From an uncultured Luminiphilus sp. (GTDB lineage: Bacteria; Pseudomonadota; Gammaproteobacteria; Pseudomonadales; Halieaceae), in the NCBI GenBank assembly GCA_943789425.1, contig CALSUB010000001.1:224243-288242 (forward strand): a stretch of 64,000 nt of DNA, given 5' to 3'. Numbering within the stretch: position 1 is the stretch's first letter; every line of letters begins with the position of its first letter. The notes beneath the pieces are model-generated. The model was not told where the DNA came from and did no database searches. It saw nothing but the letters and a program-made list of their open reading frames with translations. A program made the position numbers and the translations under genes. Shown piece after piece: positions 10,227 to 18,939 of this stretch.

Positions 10227-11578
10227 TCAGTACGGCAAGCGCAGTGGAAAGCTGCTGAGTCGCCGGGGGGTGCTCCGGGGCGCCATTGCCGGCGTTTCGA
10301 CGATAGCAGGCTCGTCCGCAATGAAACTGTGGGGCAGCGAGCAAGACGATGCCTACGAGGGACCGCTGCTGGTCACGCTGCAATTAGACGGTGGCGTCGA
10401 TGTCACGCAATTGTGCGACCCAAAGGTCAATGTCCGAGGCGAACCCAAAATTAATCACTGGGCTGACGCAGCTGATCCGGGCCAGGCGGGCAATATCCTG
10501 TTCGCCCCCTATCGCCGATAATGCGCAATTGTTTCAGGAATTTGGGTCCGACATGCTGGTGATTAACGGCGTCGACGCACAGACGAATTCTCACGAAACA
10601 GGCAGGCTGTTCAACTGGACCGGCAGTAATGCGGAAGGACGGCCCTCTTTGTCCGCCTTATTCGCCGCATCACAGTCACCGAAGCAGCCTTTAGCGTATT
10701 CTGTCTTCGGCGGATTCTCCCGAACGGCGGGGCTGATCGGCTATAATCAGTTTTCTAATCTGTCCGCAGCGCGCACTCTGGTTCAGCCATACGTCGAGCT
10801 TGGTCTGGCAATCCGCGGCGCTCGGCAGCCGACATTGCGCGCGCGCACTCATGGTCCAGGCGGATATCAATCGCTTACTGGCAGAGCCCAATCTCAGCGT
10901 GCGCCAGCGTCAAAGCTTGCTGGGCTACACCGACGCGCGCGCCAGTCGCGACAGGCTTCAGCGTCTTGCAGACTCATTCCCGACGAAGCGAATGTCATGC
11001 GAGGTGAAGATGTCAATGTGGGGGGGCAGAATTTTCGGTTGAATCTGAAAGAGCAGATGCAGAGCGCTTTACTCGTTTTTAAATCGGGCCTTGGATCCGC
11101 GGCGGATCTTCTCCCTAGGAGGGTTTGATTCTCACGACCAACACGACGCTGTGAGTGAGGCATTGCTGACCCACTTTCGCTGACTGCAATTCGTTTTTTC
11201 TGGGATTACTGCTGAGACATTGGGTATCGCGGAGAGAATTGTGCTGATGGTGGGCTCTGATTTTGGTCGGACCAACTTTTATAACGAGGGGGACGGCAAG
11301 GACCATTGGCCTATTAGTTCTTACCTGATCATGGAAGCGGGATGCTCCCTGGGGCGATCGCGTTGTGGGGCTGACGGATGAGCTGCATTTTGGCCAGCCC
11401 GATTAACCAAGACACCCTCAAGGCCGATCGCAATGGCGTGGTCATGACGCCTACCCATGTCCACAAGGCGCTCTGGGAATATCTTGGGCTAGAGACTTTT
11501 GCAGCGGATAGGGGGCTGACTCTGCCCGATGCCGAGCGCTTACCGTTGTTCGATCCGTTTGTGAGCTCCGTGACATAA
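10219..11578 (+). pseudogene. DUF1501 family protein (Tat-exported), frame broken at about nine places
   Basis: DUF1501 proteins belong to the alkaline phosphatase/sulfatase-like fold and often follow DUF1592/DUF1588 proteins. Starting at the ATG at 10219, the N-terminus has a twin-arginine signal (LLSRRGVLRGAIAG). Coherent pieces then follow in changing frames: VTLQLDGGVDVTQLCDP; ADNAQLFQEFGSDMLVINGV with SHETGRLF; VQADINRLLAEPN; GQNFRLNLKEQMQSA; GGFDSHDQHD; IVLMVGSDFGRTNFYNEGDG with KDHWPISSYLIMEAG; and NGVVMTPTHVHKALWEYLGL to a stop at 11576-11578. Breaks fall near 10507, 10830, 10845, 10980, 11112, 11180, 11198, 11212, 11342 and 11402. Conserved blocks such as GGFDSHD and GSDFGRT are intact. 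I think the density of indels reflects local sequence error more than decay, but the locus cannot be translated as given. Confidence 0.7.
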
Positions 11579-11764
11579 CTTTTGCCTCGATTCGAATAGT
11601 GGTTGTCGTGCGCTATGGGCGTCGGCGCTTAGCGAGCTCCGCGCGTTTCGAGGCGAGGCGGCCAAAGGGCCCGCGGGCTGGGTGCGCCCTAGGTTTGCCA
11701 ACTCACGCCCAGCACCTTTTGGAGGCGGTCATATAAAGCGCACAAGTAGGTGTGCCCGCCCAAA

Positions 11765-12730
11765 TCAGAAGTCGATTTTATCGGCGGCGGCGCGATTTCG
11801 GCGTTTTTGATGGCGCAGGTAGCGCCGCGTTGTGTCTGCGCTGGCATGGCCCGCCATATCGGCAGCGGTAGCTAAATCCTCACCATTATCAAGAAGATAG
11901 GTTAGAAAGCTCCGTCTTAAGTCATGTGGAGAGGCTTTGTCGAGGCCGGCCTGTTTGACTCTGCGAGTCACGATATCGTAAACGCCTCGCGCGGTCAGCC
12001 GCCGGTCCTCTGCAACCTGATTCCAGCGGTTGACCGGCCTAAATAGCGGACCAAACTGCAGCCCCGACTCCTCAAGCCAGGTTTTGACCAAGTCGATGGT
12101 TCGGGGCGGCATTTCTAGTTCGCGCTCCTTATTGCCCTTGCCGATAACCTTGATGGACCGATCACGAAAATTGAGCTTATTGATGTCAATGGTGACCACC
12201 TCCGCGCGTCTGCGGCCCGCAACCGAATAAAATGGCCAGTAGCGCCGCGTCTCGCACCCCTGCAGCGCCTTCGTCGTGCAAGCAGTGATCGATCAGCTTG
12301 GCGATCTCATCGATGTGCAGAGCCCGCCCCACAGCCAGCCTCTGGAGTTTGATCGCTCTAATCTGCTCGATAAGGCTGAATTGGTGATCAGCCATCTGTT
12401 GATGCAGCATGGCTTCACGGGTAACGCCTTTGATAATGGAGAGATACAGGTTGCGAGTATTGTCGGCTAGGCCTTTTTGCTTCAGTTTTTCCAAAAGTGC
12501 CAGCACGGTGGCACGATCTAGCCGATGCCAGGGGAAGGTGTCCGGCTCGTGATCACACAGTGATGCGATTTGTTTCATCACCGATCGGCCGTGGTGCGGC
12601 TTGCCTCGGAGCCTTGCAGTGACGCTAGGTACAGCGATGCGGGATTGCTATGCTGTAACGGTGCGTCGGTCCCGACAGTATCCAGCCAGGTGCCGATCTC
12701 CTGATTTGGCGTTCTGGTCGCGTTTGTCAT
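11765..12730 (-). pseudogene. Tyrosine recombinase/integrase, frame broken twice
   Basis: A site-specific recombinase of about 320 residues of the XerC/phage-integrase type. The N-terminal SAM-like part reads MTNATRTPNQEIGTWLDT from the ATG at 12730, then after a missing base near 12582 VMKQIASLCDHEPDTFPWHR. After an extra G near 12216 the catalytic domain follows: RRRAEVVTIDINKL (first Arg), SPHDLRRSFLTYL (His-x-x-Arg) and GHASADTTRRYLRH (His and the nucleophilic Tyr). All expected catalytic residues are visible in the two frames. No phage or transposon genes, att repeats or attC-like sites are seen nearby, and I see no sign of the extra patch of integron integrases. It sits alone between the DUF1501 gene and the sulfide operon. 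It may be a remnant of an integration event or a resident recombinase with sequence errors. Confidence 0.78.
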
Positions 12731-12870
12731 CTAAGCTGGCCCCCCATAAGGGTTGCTTTAACTGACGTAAATATACATTTAAGGAAGTTATGTTGCAACA
12801 TCATCCGTACCCCTGTGATGTAGCTTGGTCCAGGAGACTGATCTACGCCCCGAGAAAGACCTATTATATT

Positions 12871-12902
12871 ACCAAACGATATAAGCATATTCTCTTATTG
12901 GT
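12871..12902. promoter_or_regulatory. AT-rich inverted repeat upstream of the sulfide operon
   Basis: Between 12871 and 12902 the arms ACCAA and TTGGT flank an AT-rich core (GATATAAGCATATTC) about 46 bases before the start of the persulfide dioxygenase gene. Operons of this kind are commonly controlled by ArsR-type repressors such as BigR, which bind AT-rich dyads near the promoter. No such regulator gene is in this window, so the role is only suggested. The outer symmetry is clear but the core is imperfect. Confidence 0.3.
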
Positions 12903-12947
12903 GATAGGATACGCGCCCGACTGGCCTCACTCACCCTAGAGCTTTAT

Positions 12948-13847
12948 ATGTCGAGCCCGCACGTTACACATTTTTTTGACGCCGCCACGGATACGCTGAC
13001 CTACGTGGTAACCGATACGACTACTGGCGAGTGTGCCATCATTGACCCCGTTTTAAATCTGGACTACGCGTCGGGCGCTATCGGCACGGATTCAGCAGAT
13101 CAGGTCATTGCCTATATCAAGGAACACGATCTCACTTTAGCGCTCATCTTAGAAACCCACATCCATGCAGATCATCTTTCGAGCGCGCCTTACCTTCAAA
13201 AGCACCTTGGAGGTCGCATTGTTATTGGCTCTCATATCACCACGGTACAAGACACATTTGGCACTATTTTTGATGAAGATGAGGGTTTTCGCCGCGACGG
13301 CAGTCAGTTTGATGTGATGCTGTCAGACGGCGATACGTTCCAAGTCGGCGTCCTGAATGGCAACGCTCTTCATGTCCCGGGCCATACGCCCGCCTGCATG
13401 GCCTATCAGCTGGGGGACGCGCTATTTGCTGGCGACACACTCTTTATGCCCGATGCGGGTACCGCGCGCTGTGATTTTCCCGGTGGCGATGCGCGCACGC
13501 TATATGCCTCTTGTCAGCGCTTGCTGGCGTTGCCCGATGATATGCGCGTCTTTGTGTGTCACGACTATCAGCCCAATGGCCGGGCGTTAGCTTTTGAATC
13601 GACCGTGGCGCAGCAGCGGGAAGACAATATCCATGTTGGCAGCGCTATCTCGGTCGATGAGTTTGTCGCTTTGCGCGAGGCGCGCGATGCAACCCTCGCC
13701 ATGCCATCACTGATACTCCCCTCCCTGCAGGTCAACATGCGAGCAGGGTATCTCCCTCCTCCTAATGGGCAGGGGCGGATGTTTTTAAAAGTGCCCATTA
13801 ATGCCTTTGGTGGTGCCCACCTCGACCGGCTCCCAGCTAACAAATAA
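12948..13847 (+). CDS. blh: Persulfide dioxygenase, metallo-beta-lactamase fold (Blh/ETHE1 type)
   Basis: Iron-dependent dioxygenase oxidising glutathione persulfide (or a related sulfane-sulfur compound) to sulfite. The 299-residue protein shows the metal motif THIHADH (residues 70-76), HVPGHTPACMAY and FAGDTLFMPDAGTARCDFPGG, the last being characteristic of ETHE1-like enzymes rather than glyoxalase II. It ends in VNMRAGYLPPP, the usual tail of the bacterial Blh group. No rhodanese domain is fused. The next gene, encoding sulfide:quinone reductase, starts 26 bases downstream, giving the classic pair in which SQR makes the persulfide and this enzyme consumes it. The start is ATG at 12948; the Shine-Dalgarno is weak (TAGAGC). 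Confidence 0.9.
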   Translation: MSSPHVTHFFDAATDTLTYVVTDTTTGECAIIDPVLNLDYASGAIGTDSADQVIAYIKEHDLTLALILETHIHADHLSSAPYLQKHLGGRIVIGSHITTVQDTFGTIFDEDEGFRRDGSQFDVMLSDGDTFQVGVLNGNALHVPGHTPACMAYQLGDALFAGDTLFMPDAGTARCDFPGGDARTLYASCQRLLALPDDMRVFVCHDYQPNGRALAFESTVAQQREDNIHVGSAISVDEFVALREARDATLAMPSLILPSLQVNMRAGYLPPPNGQGRMFLKVPINAFGGAHLDRLPANK

Positions 13848-13873
13848 TTCAACTTGCCCTGGAGGGCTTTGCC

Positions 13874-15094
13874 ATGACAACGCAATATTTTGATGTCGCT
13901 ATTGTGGGTGCGGGAGCCGCGGGTATCGCCACAGCGGCTAGCCTCAAAAAACGTCAGCGGCATTTGTCTGTGGTCTTGATTGATCCAGCAGAAACCCACT
14001 ACTACCAGCCAGGCTGGACAATGGTGGGGGGCGGTGTTTTTCAGGCGCCCAGCACCGCCCGCTCTACAGCATCAGTCGTCCCCAAAAATGTTGACTGGAT
14101 CCAGCGCTCGGTGAGTCACTTTCAGCCCGATGACAATGTGCTCTCGCTAGAGGATGGCGGCACTGTTTGTTACGAGCAGCTGGTCGTTGCCCCGGGGCTA
14201 GCGCTCGATTGGGGCGGCGTGGAGGGCCTCACAGAGAATTTGGGTCGCAATGGCGTAACCTCTAATTATGCGTATCACACAGCCCCCTATACCTGGGAGT
14301 TAGTTCAGAATTTGAAATCTGGCACGGCGTTATTCACGCAGCCGCCGATGCCGATTAAGTGTGCGGGAGCGCCGCAAAAAGCACTTTATCTTTCGGCGGA
14401 TCATTGGCGTCGGCAAGGCTGTTTGCAGTCGATCGATGTTGAATTCTGCACTTCCACCCCCGGACTGTTCGGCGTGGCTGACTATGTGCCGGCTCTCATG
14501 GAATACATCGATCGATACGGCGTGCAGCTGAATTTCCAGACGACGCTGACCCGCATTGACGGTGAGCAAAAAATAGCGACGTTCACAGGCCCGGATGGCG
14601 AGTGTGAAAAATCCTTCGATATGATCCATGTATGTCCACCGCAGCGCGCCCCAGACTTCGTACGCCACTCCCCGCTGAGTGATGAGCAGGGATGGGTCGA
14701 CGTCGATCAAGCAACCTTGCAGCACAAGCGGTTCAGTAACGTTTGGTCTTGCGGTGATGTCATGAACACACCGAATGCCAAGACCGCCGCAGCGGCGAGA
14801 GCGCAGGCTCCTGTGGTGGCCACTAACCTTATTGCCCATCGGGCAGGTCATCAGCAGCTGGCGCGTTATAACGGTTACGGATCCTGCCCGCTAACAGTCG
14901 AGCGAGGCAAGATTGTGTTGGCTGAATTTGGTTACGGAGGTGCCCTGCTCCCCACGTTTCCGAAAGGGATTTTGAACGGTCTGCGCCCTACCCGTCTTGC
15001 TTGGCATTTAAAAGCGGATTTGCTGCCTTGGATTTATTGGAACGGCATGCTGAAAGGTCGGGAGTGGCTGGCGAGGCCTGAGATCCAGCAGTGA
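13874..15094 (+). CDS. sqr: Sulfide:quinone oxidoreductase-like flavoprotein
   Basis: Membrane-associated FAD enzyme that oxidises sulfide and passes electrons to quinone. A GxGxxG FAD motif lies at residues 11-18 (VGAGAAGIA). The first redox Cys is in MPIKCAGAPQK (Cys163), a signature of type II SQR, which includes the mitochondrial enzyme. The second conserved region reads VWSCGDVMNTPNAKTAAAA: a Cys (293) lies before the GD pair, whereas mitochondrial SQR has it just after GD (here Val296). The C-terminal region with FPKG and the Trp-rich tail fits membrane attachment. The start is ATG at 13874 after GGAGGG. The stop overlaps the next gene by four bases (GTGA), so blh, sqr and the SulP carrier are very likely one operon. 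Confidence 0.87.
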   Translation: MTTQYFDVAIVGAGAAGIATAASLKKRQRHLSVVLIDPAETHYYQPGWTMVGGGVFQAPSTARSTASVVPKNVDWIQRSVSHFQPDDNVLSLEDGGTVCYEQLVVAPGLALDWGGVEGLTENLGRNGVTSNYAYHTAPYTWELVQNLKSGTALFTQPPMPIKCAGAPQKALYLSADHWRRQGCLQSIDVEFCTSTPGLFGVADYVPALMEYIDRYGVQLNFQTTLTRIDGEQKIATFTGPDGECEKSFDMIHVCPPQRAPDFVRHSPLSDEQGWVDVDQATLQHKRFSNVWSCGDVMNTPNAKTAAAARAQAPVVATNLIAHRAGHQQLARYNGYGSCPLTVERGKIVLAEFGYGGALLPTFPKGILNGLRPTRLAWHLKADLLPWIYWNGMLKGREWLARPEIQQ

Positions 15095-16839
15095 AACCCG
15101 ACACGCGCAGCCGACAGTCACTCATTCCGGCTTCGGAGTGGCTTGCAGGTTACCAGCGTCGTAATCTGCTCAATGACACGGTGGCTGCGGTGATCGTCAC
15201 GATGCTGCTGATCCCCCAGTCACTCGCTTATGCGCTACTAGCCGGTTTGCCGGCGGAAATGGGCCTTTATGCCTGTATTTTACCCCTGCTCGCATACGCA
15301 GCCTTTGGCAGCAGTCGAACCTTGTCGGTCGGTCCCGTTGCCGTGGCCTCGTTGATGACTGCTTCTGCCGTGGGTGCCGTTGCAGCCGAAGGCACTGTCG
15401 ATTACGCGACGGCGGCGACCACGCTGGCACTGCTGGGCGGCATCATTTTAATCGTCCTGGGTTTTTTTAAGTTTGGCTTTGTCGCCAACTTCCTTTCCCA
15501 TTCAGTGGTCTCGGGCTTTATCACCGCATCGGGGATTATTATCGCCGTAGGGCAACTGGGCCCCCTCATCGGTATTTCCATTAAGGGTGATACCGCCCCA
15601 GTGTTGCTGTCAGGACTGTTTGATCAACTCACTGAGATCCATTTATTGACCTGCATCATCGGTGCAGCTGCTATCGGGTTTTTGCTGTTTGCTCGTTATC
15701 GGCTCGCAACACTCCTGAGTCGTGCCGGCTGTAGCGAGAACATGGCCAGCATCATCGTTCGCGCGGCGCCCATCTTAGTCATGATAGTGGTCATTCCCTT
15801 GTCGGCGTTCCGCGATTTCGAATCGCTCGGCGTTCCTTTGGTGGGCCATGTCCCGAGTGGCTTACCGCCATTTAGCGCGCCCAATATTAGTTGGCATTTG
15901 CTCGAAGTGTTGGCACTCCCTGCACTCTTAATTGCCTTGATTGGATTCGTAGAGTCGGTGTCGGTGGGTAAAACACTCGGCGCGAAAAAACGACAGAAAG
16001 TTGATGCTAATCAAGAACTATTGGGGCTGGGTGCTGCCAATGCCGCGGCAGCGCTGTCGGGTGGTTTTCCCGTAACGGGCGGCTTTTCTAGATCGGTTGT
16101 GAATTTTGATGCAGGTGCCGATACGCAAATGGCCTCCATATTAACGGCGCTCGGTATCACCTTGGCCGCACTCTTTTTGACCCCTGCGCTCTATTTCTTA
16201 CCCAAGGCAGTGTTAGCTGCCACGATAATTGGTGCCGTCATCAGCCTCATCGATTGGGACGTCATCGCCAAGGCGCGCCGTTTTGCTCTCGGTGATTTCG
16301 TTGCGGTGACATTGACGTTGCTGGTCACACTGGTGGCGGGCGTTGAACTGGGCGTCCTCACGGGGGTGGCGGTCTCAATTGGCTTGCACCTTCACCAAAC
16401 CAGTCATCCGCATTTTGCGGTGGTGGGACAAGTGCCCGGCTCAGAACATTTCCGCAATGTGATGCGGCACGACGTGATTACGCATGACCACATTTTATCG
16501 ATACGCATCGACGAGTCGCTATACTTTGCCAACGCCGCTTATCTCGAGACGGTTGTTTACGATCAAATAGCGGCACACCAGAATTTAAAGCATGTGATTA
16601 TTATGTGTCCTGCGGTCAACACCATTGATCTGAGCGCGCTCGAAGCGCTTGGCGAGATCAACCTGCGCCTCATCGATTGGGGCATCGCATTACATTTGAG
16701 CGAGGTGAAGGGCCCGGTTATGGATGCCTTGGGCCGCAGTCACTTTTTGCAGGAGTTGTCAGGTGATGTGTTCTTGTCTCAGCATGTGGCCGTTGCCACA
16801 TTAACGGCTACAGAAAGCGCTGATCTTGCTCCGACCTGA
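15091..16839 (+). CDS. SulP-family anion transporter with STAS domain
   Basis: Inner-membrane secondary carrier for sulfate-like anions. The 582-residue protein begins at a GTG overlapping the sqr stop and has the SulP signature early (IPQSLAYALLAGLP, residues 42-55). About eleven to twelve hydrophobic segments span residues 30-440, including the family block GGFPVTGGFSRSVVN, and a cytoplasmic STAS domain covers about 470-565 (ILSIRIDESLYFANA, then NTIDLSALEALGEIN). Placed behind persulfide dioxygenase and SQR, it most likely exports the sulfite or sulfate made by this pathway; direction and substrate are inferred. Its last 32 bases overlap the convergent sohB gene. Confidence 0.9.
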   Translation: MKPDTRSRQSLIPASEWLAGYQRRNLLNDTVAAVIVTMLLIPQSLAYALLAGLPAEMGLYACILPLLAYAAFGSSRTLSVGPVAVASLMTASAVGAVAAEGTVDYATAATTLALLGGIILIVLGFFKFGFVANFLSHSVVSGFITASGIIIAVGQLGPLIGISIKGDTAPVLLSGLFDQLTEIHLLTCIIGAAAIGFLLFARYRLATLLSRAGCSENMASIIVRAAPILVMIVVIPLSAFRDFESLGVPLVGHVPSGLPPFSAPNISWHLLEVLALPALLIALIGFVESVSVGKTLGAKKRQKVDANQELLGLGAANAAAALSGGFPVTGGFSRSVVNFDAGADTQMASILTALGITLAALFLTPALYFLPKAVLAATIIGAVISLIDWDVIAKARRFALGDFVAVTLTLLVTLVAGVELGVLTGVAVSIGLHLHQTSHPHFAVVGQVPGSEHFRNVMRHDVITHDHILSIRIDESLYFANAAYLETVVYDQIAAHQNLKHVIIMCPAVNTIDLSALEALGEINLRLIDWGIALHLSEVKGPVMDALGRSHFLQELSGDVFLSQHVAVATLTATESADLAPT

Positions 16840-17869
16840 GGAGTCGCCGAAATCCTCGCTCCACCGCCACTTCGGCCGCAACACCGAGGCGCTCTTGCCA
16901 GCCACGCTTCACTCGATAGCGCACCTCTATCAGGTCACTGTGTTCGACCCGCGACTGCAGAAAAGCGTCAGAAGTACTGAGCCGGTCTGTTAACTGCAAA
17001 TCGAGTGCGCGCTGGCCGAACCAATACTCCCCTGTACTGACCTGATCAATCGCGACGATTGGCCGGTTAGCTGAGACAAACTCCTTAAATAAGATATGCA
17101 CGTCGTCCAGATCCGCCTGAAACTTCTCGCGTGCCTTATCCGTATTCTCGCCAAAAAAAGTCAGTGTTCGCTTGAATTCCCCTGCCGTGTGCATTTCGAC
17201 ATCAATATCATTTTTTTTGAGCAGGCGGTGAAAGTTAGGCAGCTGCGCAACGACGCCAATCGAACCCAAAATGGCAAACGGGGCGGCAATGATTTCATCA
17301 GCGACACAAGCCATCATGTACCCACCGCTTGCAGCAACCTTGTCTACCGACACCGTCAACTTAACGTCCGCTTCTTTCAATCGCAGGAGTTGACTCGCTG
17401 CCAAGCCATAACCGTGGACGACACCGCCGCCGCTTTCAAGGCGCACCAGAACCTCATCTTTTTCTGATGCAACCGGCAAAATCGCCGACACTTCTTCTCG
17501 CAGTTGCGCCACGGCACTGGCCTGCATGTCACCGTCAAAGTCGATAACAAAGACGCGAGGGCGATGCTCAGCTTGAGCCATGTCGGCCATTTTCGATGCG
17601 CGCTTCCGTGCCTTCTCCTCGACTTTTTTTGCTTTTTTCTTGGCTTTTTCACGTGCCTTCGCGTCAGCCTCGTCCTCAGTCACCGCACGAACGGATTCTT
17701 GATGCGCCTCATAACGCTCATTCAGCAGTCGCGCCTCGATGAAGCCATCATCTGCCGATCCTCGCTTTCGTTGGCTAATCGCCACTACGCCTGCCACTGC
17801 CACGAGAAACACCGCAAGTAAGATCAGTGCTTGAAGGAGAAATGAACCGATGTCGAGAAGAAAATCCAT
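16808..17869 (-). CDS. sohB: SohB-type S49 peptidase
   Basis: Membrane-anchored serine protease of the SppA/SohB family. The 353-residue protein has an N-terminal membrane helix (residues 9-32, SFLLQALILLAVFLVAVAGV) and a Lys/Glu-rich, probably coiled-coil stretch at 60-100 (AREKAKKKAKKVEEKARKRA). The S49 core starts at RPRVFVIDFDGDMQASAV, the SohB signature, and includes RLESGGGVVHGYG and DKVAASGGYMMACVADEI with the catalytic Ser, followed by GSIGVVAQ. The single S49 domain and N-terminal anchor fit SohB rather than the longer SppA. It lies 12 bases downstream of nudC on the same strand. Its 3' end overlaps the convergent SulP gene by 32 bases. Confidence 0.9.
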   Translation of the reverse strand: MDFLLDIGSFLLQALILLAVFLVAVAGVVAISQRKRGSADDGFIEARLLNERYEAHQESVRAVTEDEADAKAREKAKKKAKKVEEKARKRASKMADMAQAEHRPRVFVIDFDGDMQASAVAQLREEVSAILPVASEKDEVLVRLESGGGVVHGYGLAASQLLRLKEADVKLTVSVDKVAASGGYMMACVADEIIAAPFAILGSIGVVAQLPNFHRLLKKNDIDVEMHTAGEFKRTLTFFGENTDKAREKFQADLDDVHILFKEFVSANRPIVAIDQVSTGEYWFGQRALDLQLTDRLSTSDAFLQSRVEHSDLIEVRYRVKRGWQERLGVAAEVAVERGFRRLLRSEQDQRFL

Positions 17870-17881
17870 AGTGATTAACCG

Positions 17882-18691
17882 TTAATGAGCTTGAAGGAAG
17901 TGAGAGATCAGCTGGCCCGATATGGACGCATTGGGAGGGGTGGGCGGCAGTGCGCCGGGATCAAACCAATCTGCTTCTTCAATCTCATCGGGGTTAGGTA
18001 CGATCTCTCCCGATTGCCATTCGGCAAAGAAGCCGAGCATCACCTGACTCGGAAAAGGCCATGGCTGCGAGGTAAAATAGCGAATATTGCTGACTTCGAT
18101 GCCCACTTCCTCTCTAACCTCGCGCATCACCGTCTGTTCGCAGGTCTCTCCGGGTTCCATGAATCCTGCCAGCGTGCTGTAAAACCGCTTCTGGTAGCCT
18201 GCGGCTGCGGCGAGTAACAGTTTGTTGCCTTTGGACACTAAGACGATCACGCACGGAGATATTCGGGGATACACGCGCATTGAGCAATCGCTGCAAGCTA
18301 CCGCCCTACCGCCCTCGATGACCGAGGTTGGCGAGCCGCAACGGCCGCAATAACGGTGCGTGTCTTGCCAATGCAATAGTTGGTAGGCGCGGCCATGAGC
18401 ATGGAACAGTGAGTCGTCTACGCGGCCCAGTAAGCTGTATAGATTGCCGCTCAGCGCCTCAAGCCCCGTATCGTTTGTTTCTGGGATCGAAAAAGCCCAC
18501 GCTGCCTTGCCGCCCCAGTACCCCATCGGTACTGCCAGATCCCTGTTCAGACTCCACAGAGCGTCAGCCTCGGCTAGACGCCATGGCGCTCCTGGCTGAC
18601 CCCGGAGAGACGTCAGTGTGTTACGGCCCGCAAAGACGAACGCCCAATCGTCCGCCTCGGGGCGCAGGGGCAAAACAGAAATATCTAGCAA
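17882..18691 (-). CDS. nudC: NAD+/NADH pyrophosphatase NudC
   Basis: Nudix hydrolase that cleaves NAD(H) to NMN(H) and AMP; family members also remove NAD caps from RNA. The 269-residue protein carries the zinc ribbon Cys115/Cys118/Cys133/Cys136 (YCGRCG and CSDC), the Nudix box GFMEPGETCEQTVMREVREE (residues 176-195) and the NudC-specific SQPWPFPSQ just after it, which separates it from other Nudix enzymes. The start used is a TTG at 18691; no better ATG exists nearby in frame before the conserved region, so the exact N-terminus is uncertain. It probably forms a two-gene unit with sohB. Confidence 0.92.
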   Translation of the reverse strand: MLDISVLPLRPEADDWAFVFAGRNTLTSLRGQPGAPWRLAEADALWSLNRDLAVPMGYWGGKAAWAFSIPETNDTGLEALSGNLYSLLGRVDDSLFHAHGRAYQLLHWQDTHRYCGRCGSPTSVIEGGRAVACSDCSMRVYPRISPCVIVLVSKGNKLLLAAAAGYQKRFYSTLAGFMEPGETCEQTVMREVREEVGIEVSNIRYFTSQPWPFPSQVMLGFFAEWQSGEIVPNPDEIEEADWFDPGALPPTPPNASISGQLISHFLQAH

Positions 18692-18939
18692 AGTGGGATC
18701 ACCGAAAAACGCGCAGCGGTTAGTCTAGGAACCCATCGCCGCAAGTACAAGAACCAAGTGATGCTATTCACCGTATATTTTTTAATTCACCGGACAAGAG
18801 TGCATCTCTTCCGCCGATGAGGTTTAATCCACGACGCCTGCGTCGCTCTGCGCAAGAGTGTCGTGTTAGGCGGTAAGGTGTGACGGTCGATCCACAGGCC
18901 CTGATCGCGACTTGATACTAACGATAACGGATAAAAATT

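Noticed and set aside
11579..12947. Integron or prophage around the integrase
   Set aside because: No cassette array, no attC-like palindromes, no phage structural or regulatory genes were seen.
16808..16839. The SulP/sohB 3' overlap as a regulatory antisense region
   Set aside because: A 32-base convergent overlap is common in compact genomes; nothing else suggests regulation.
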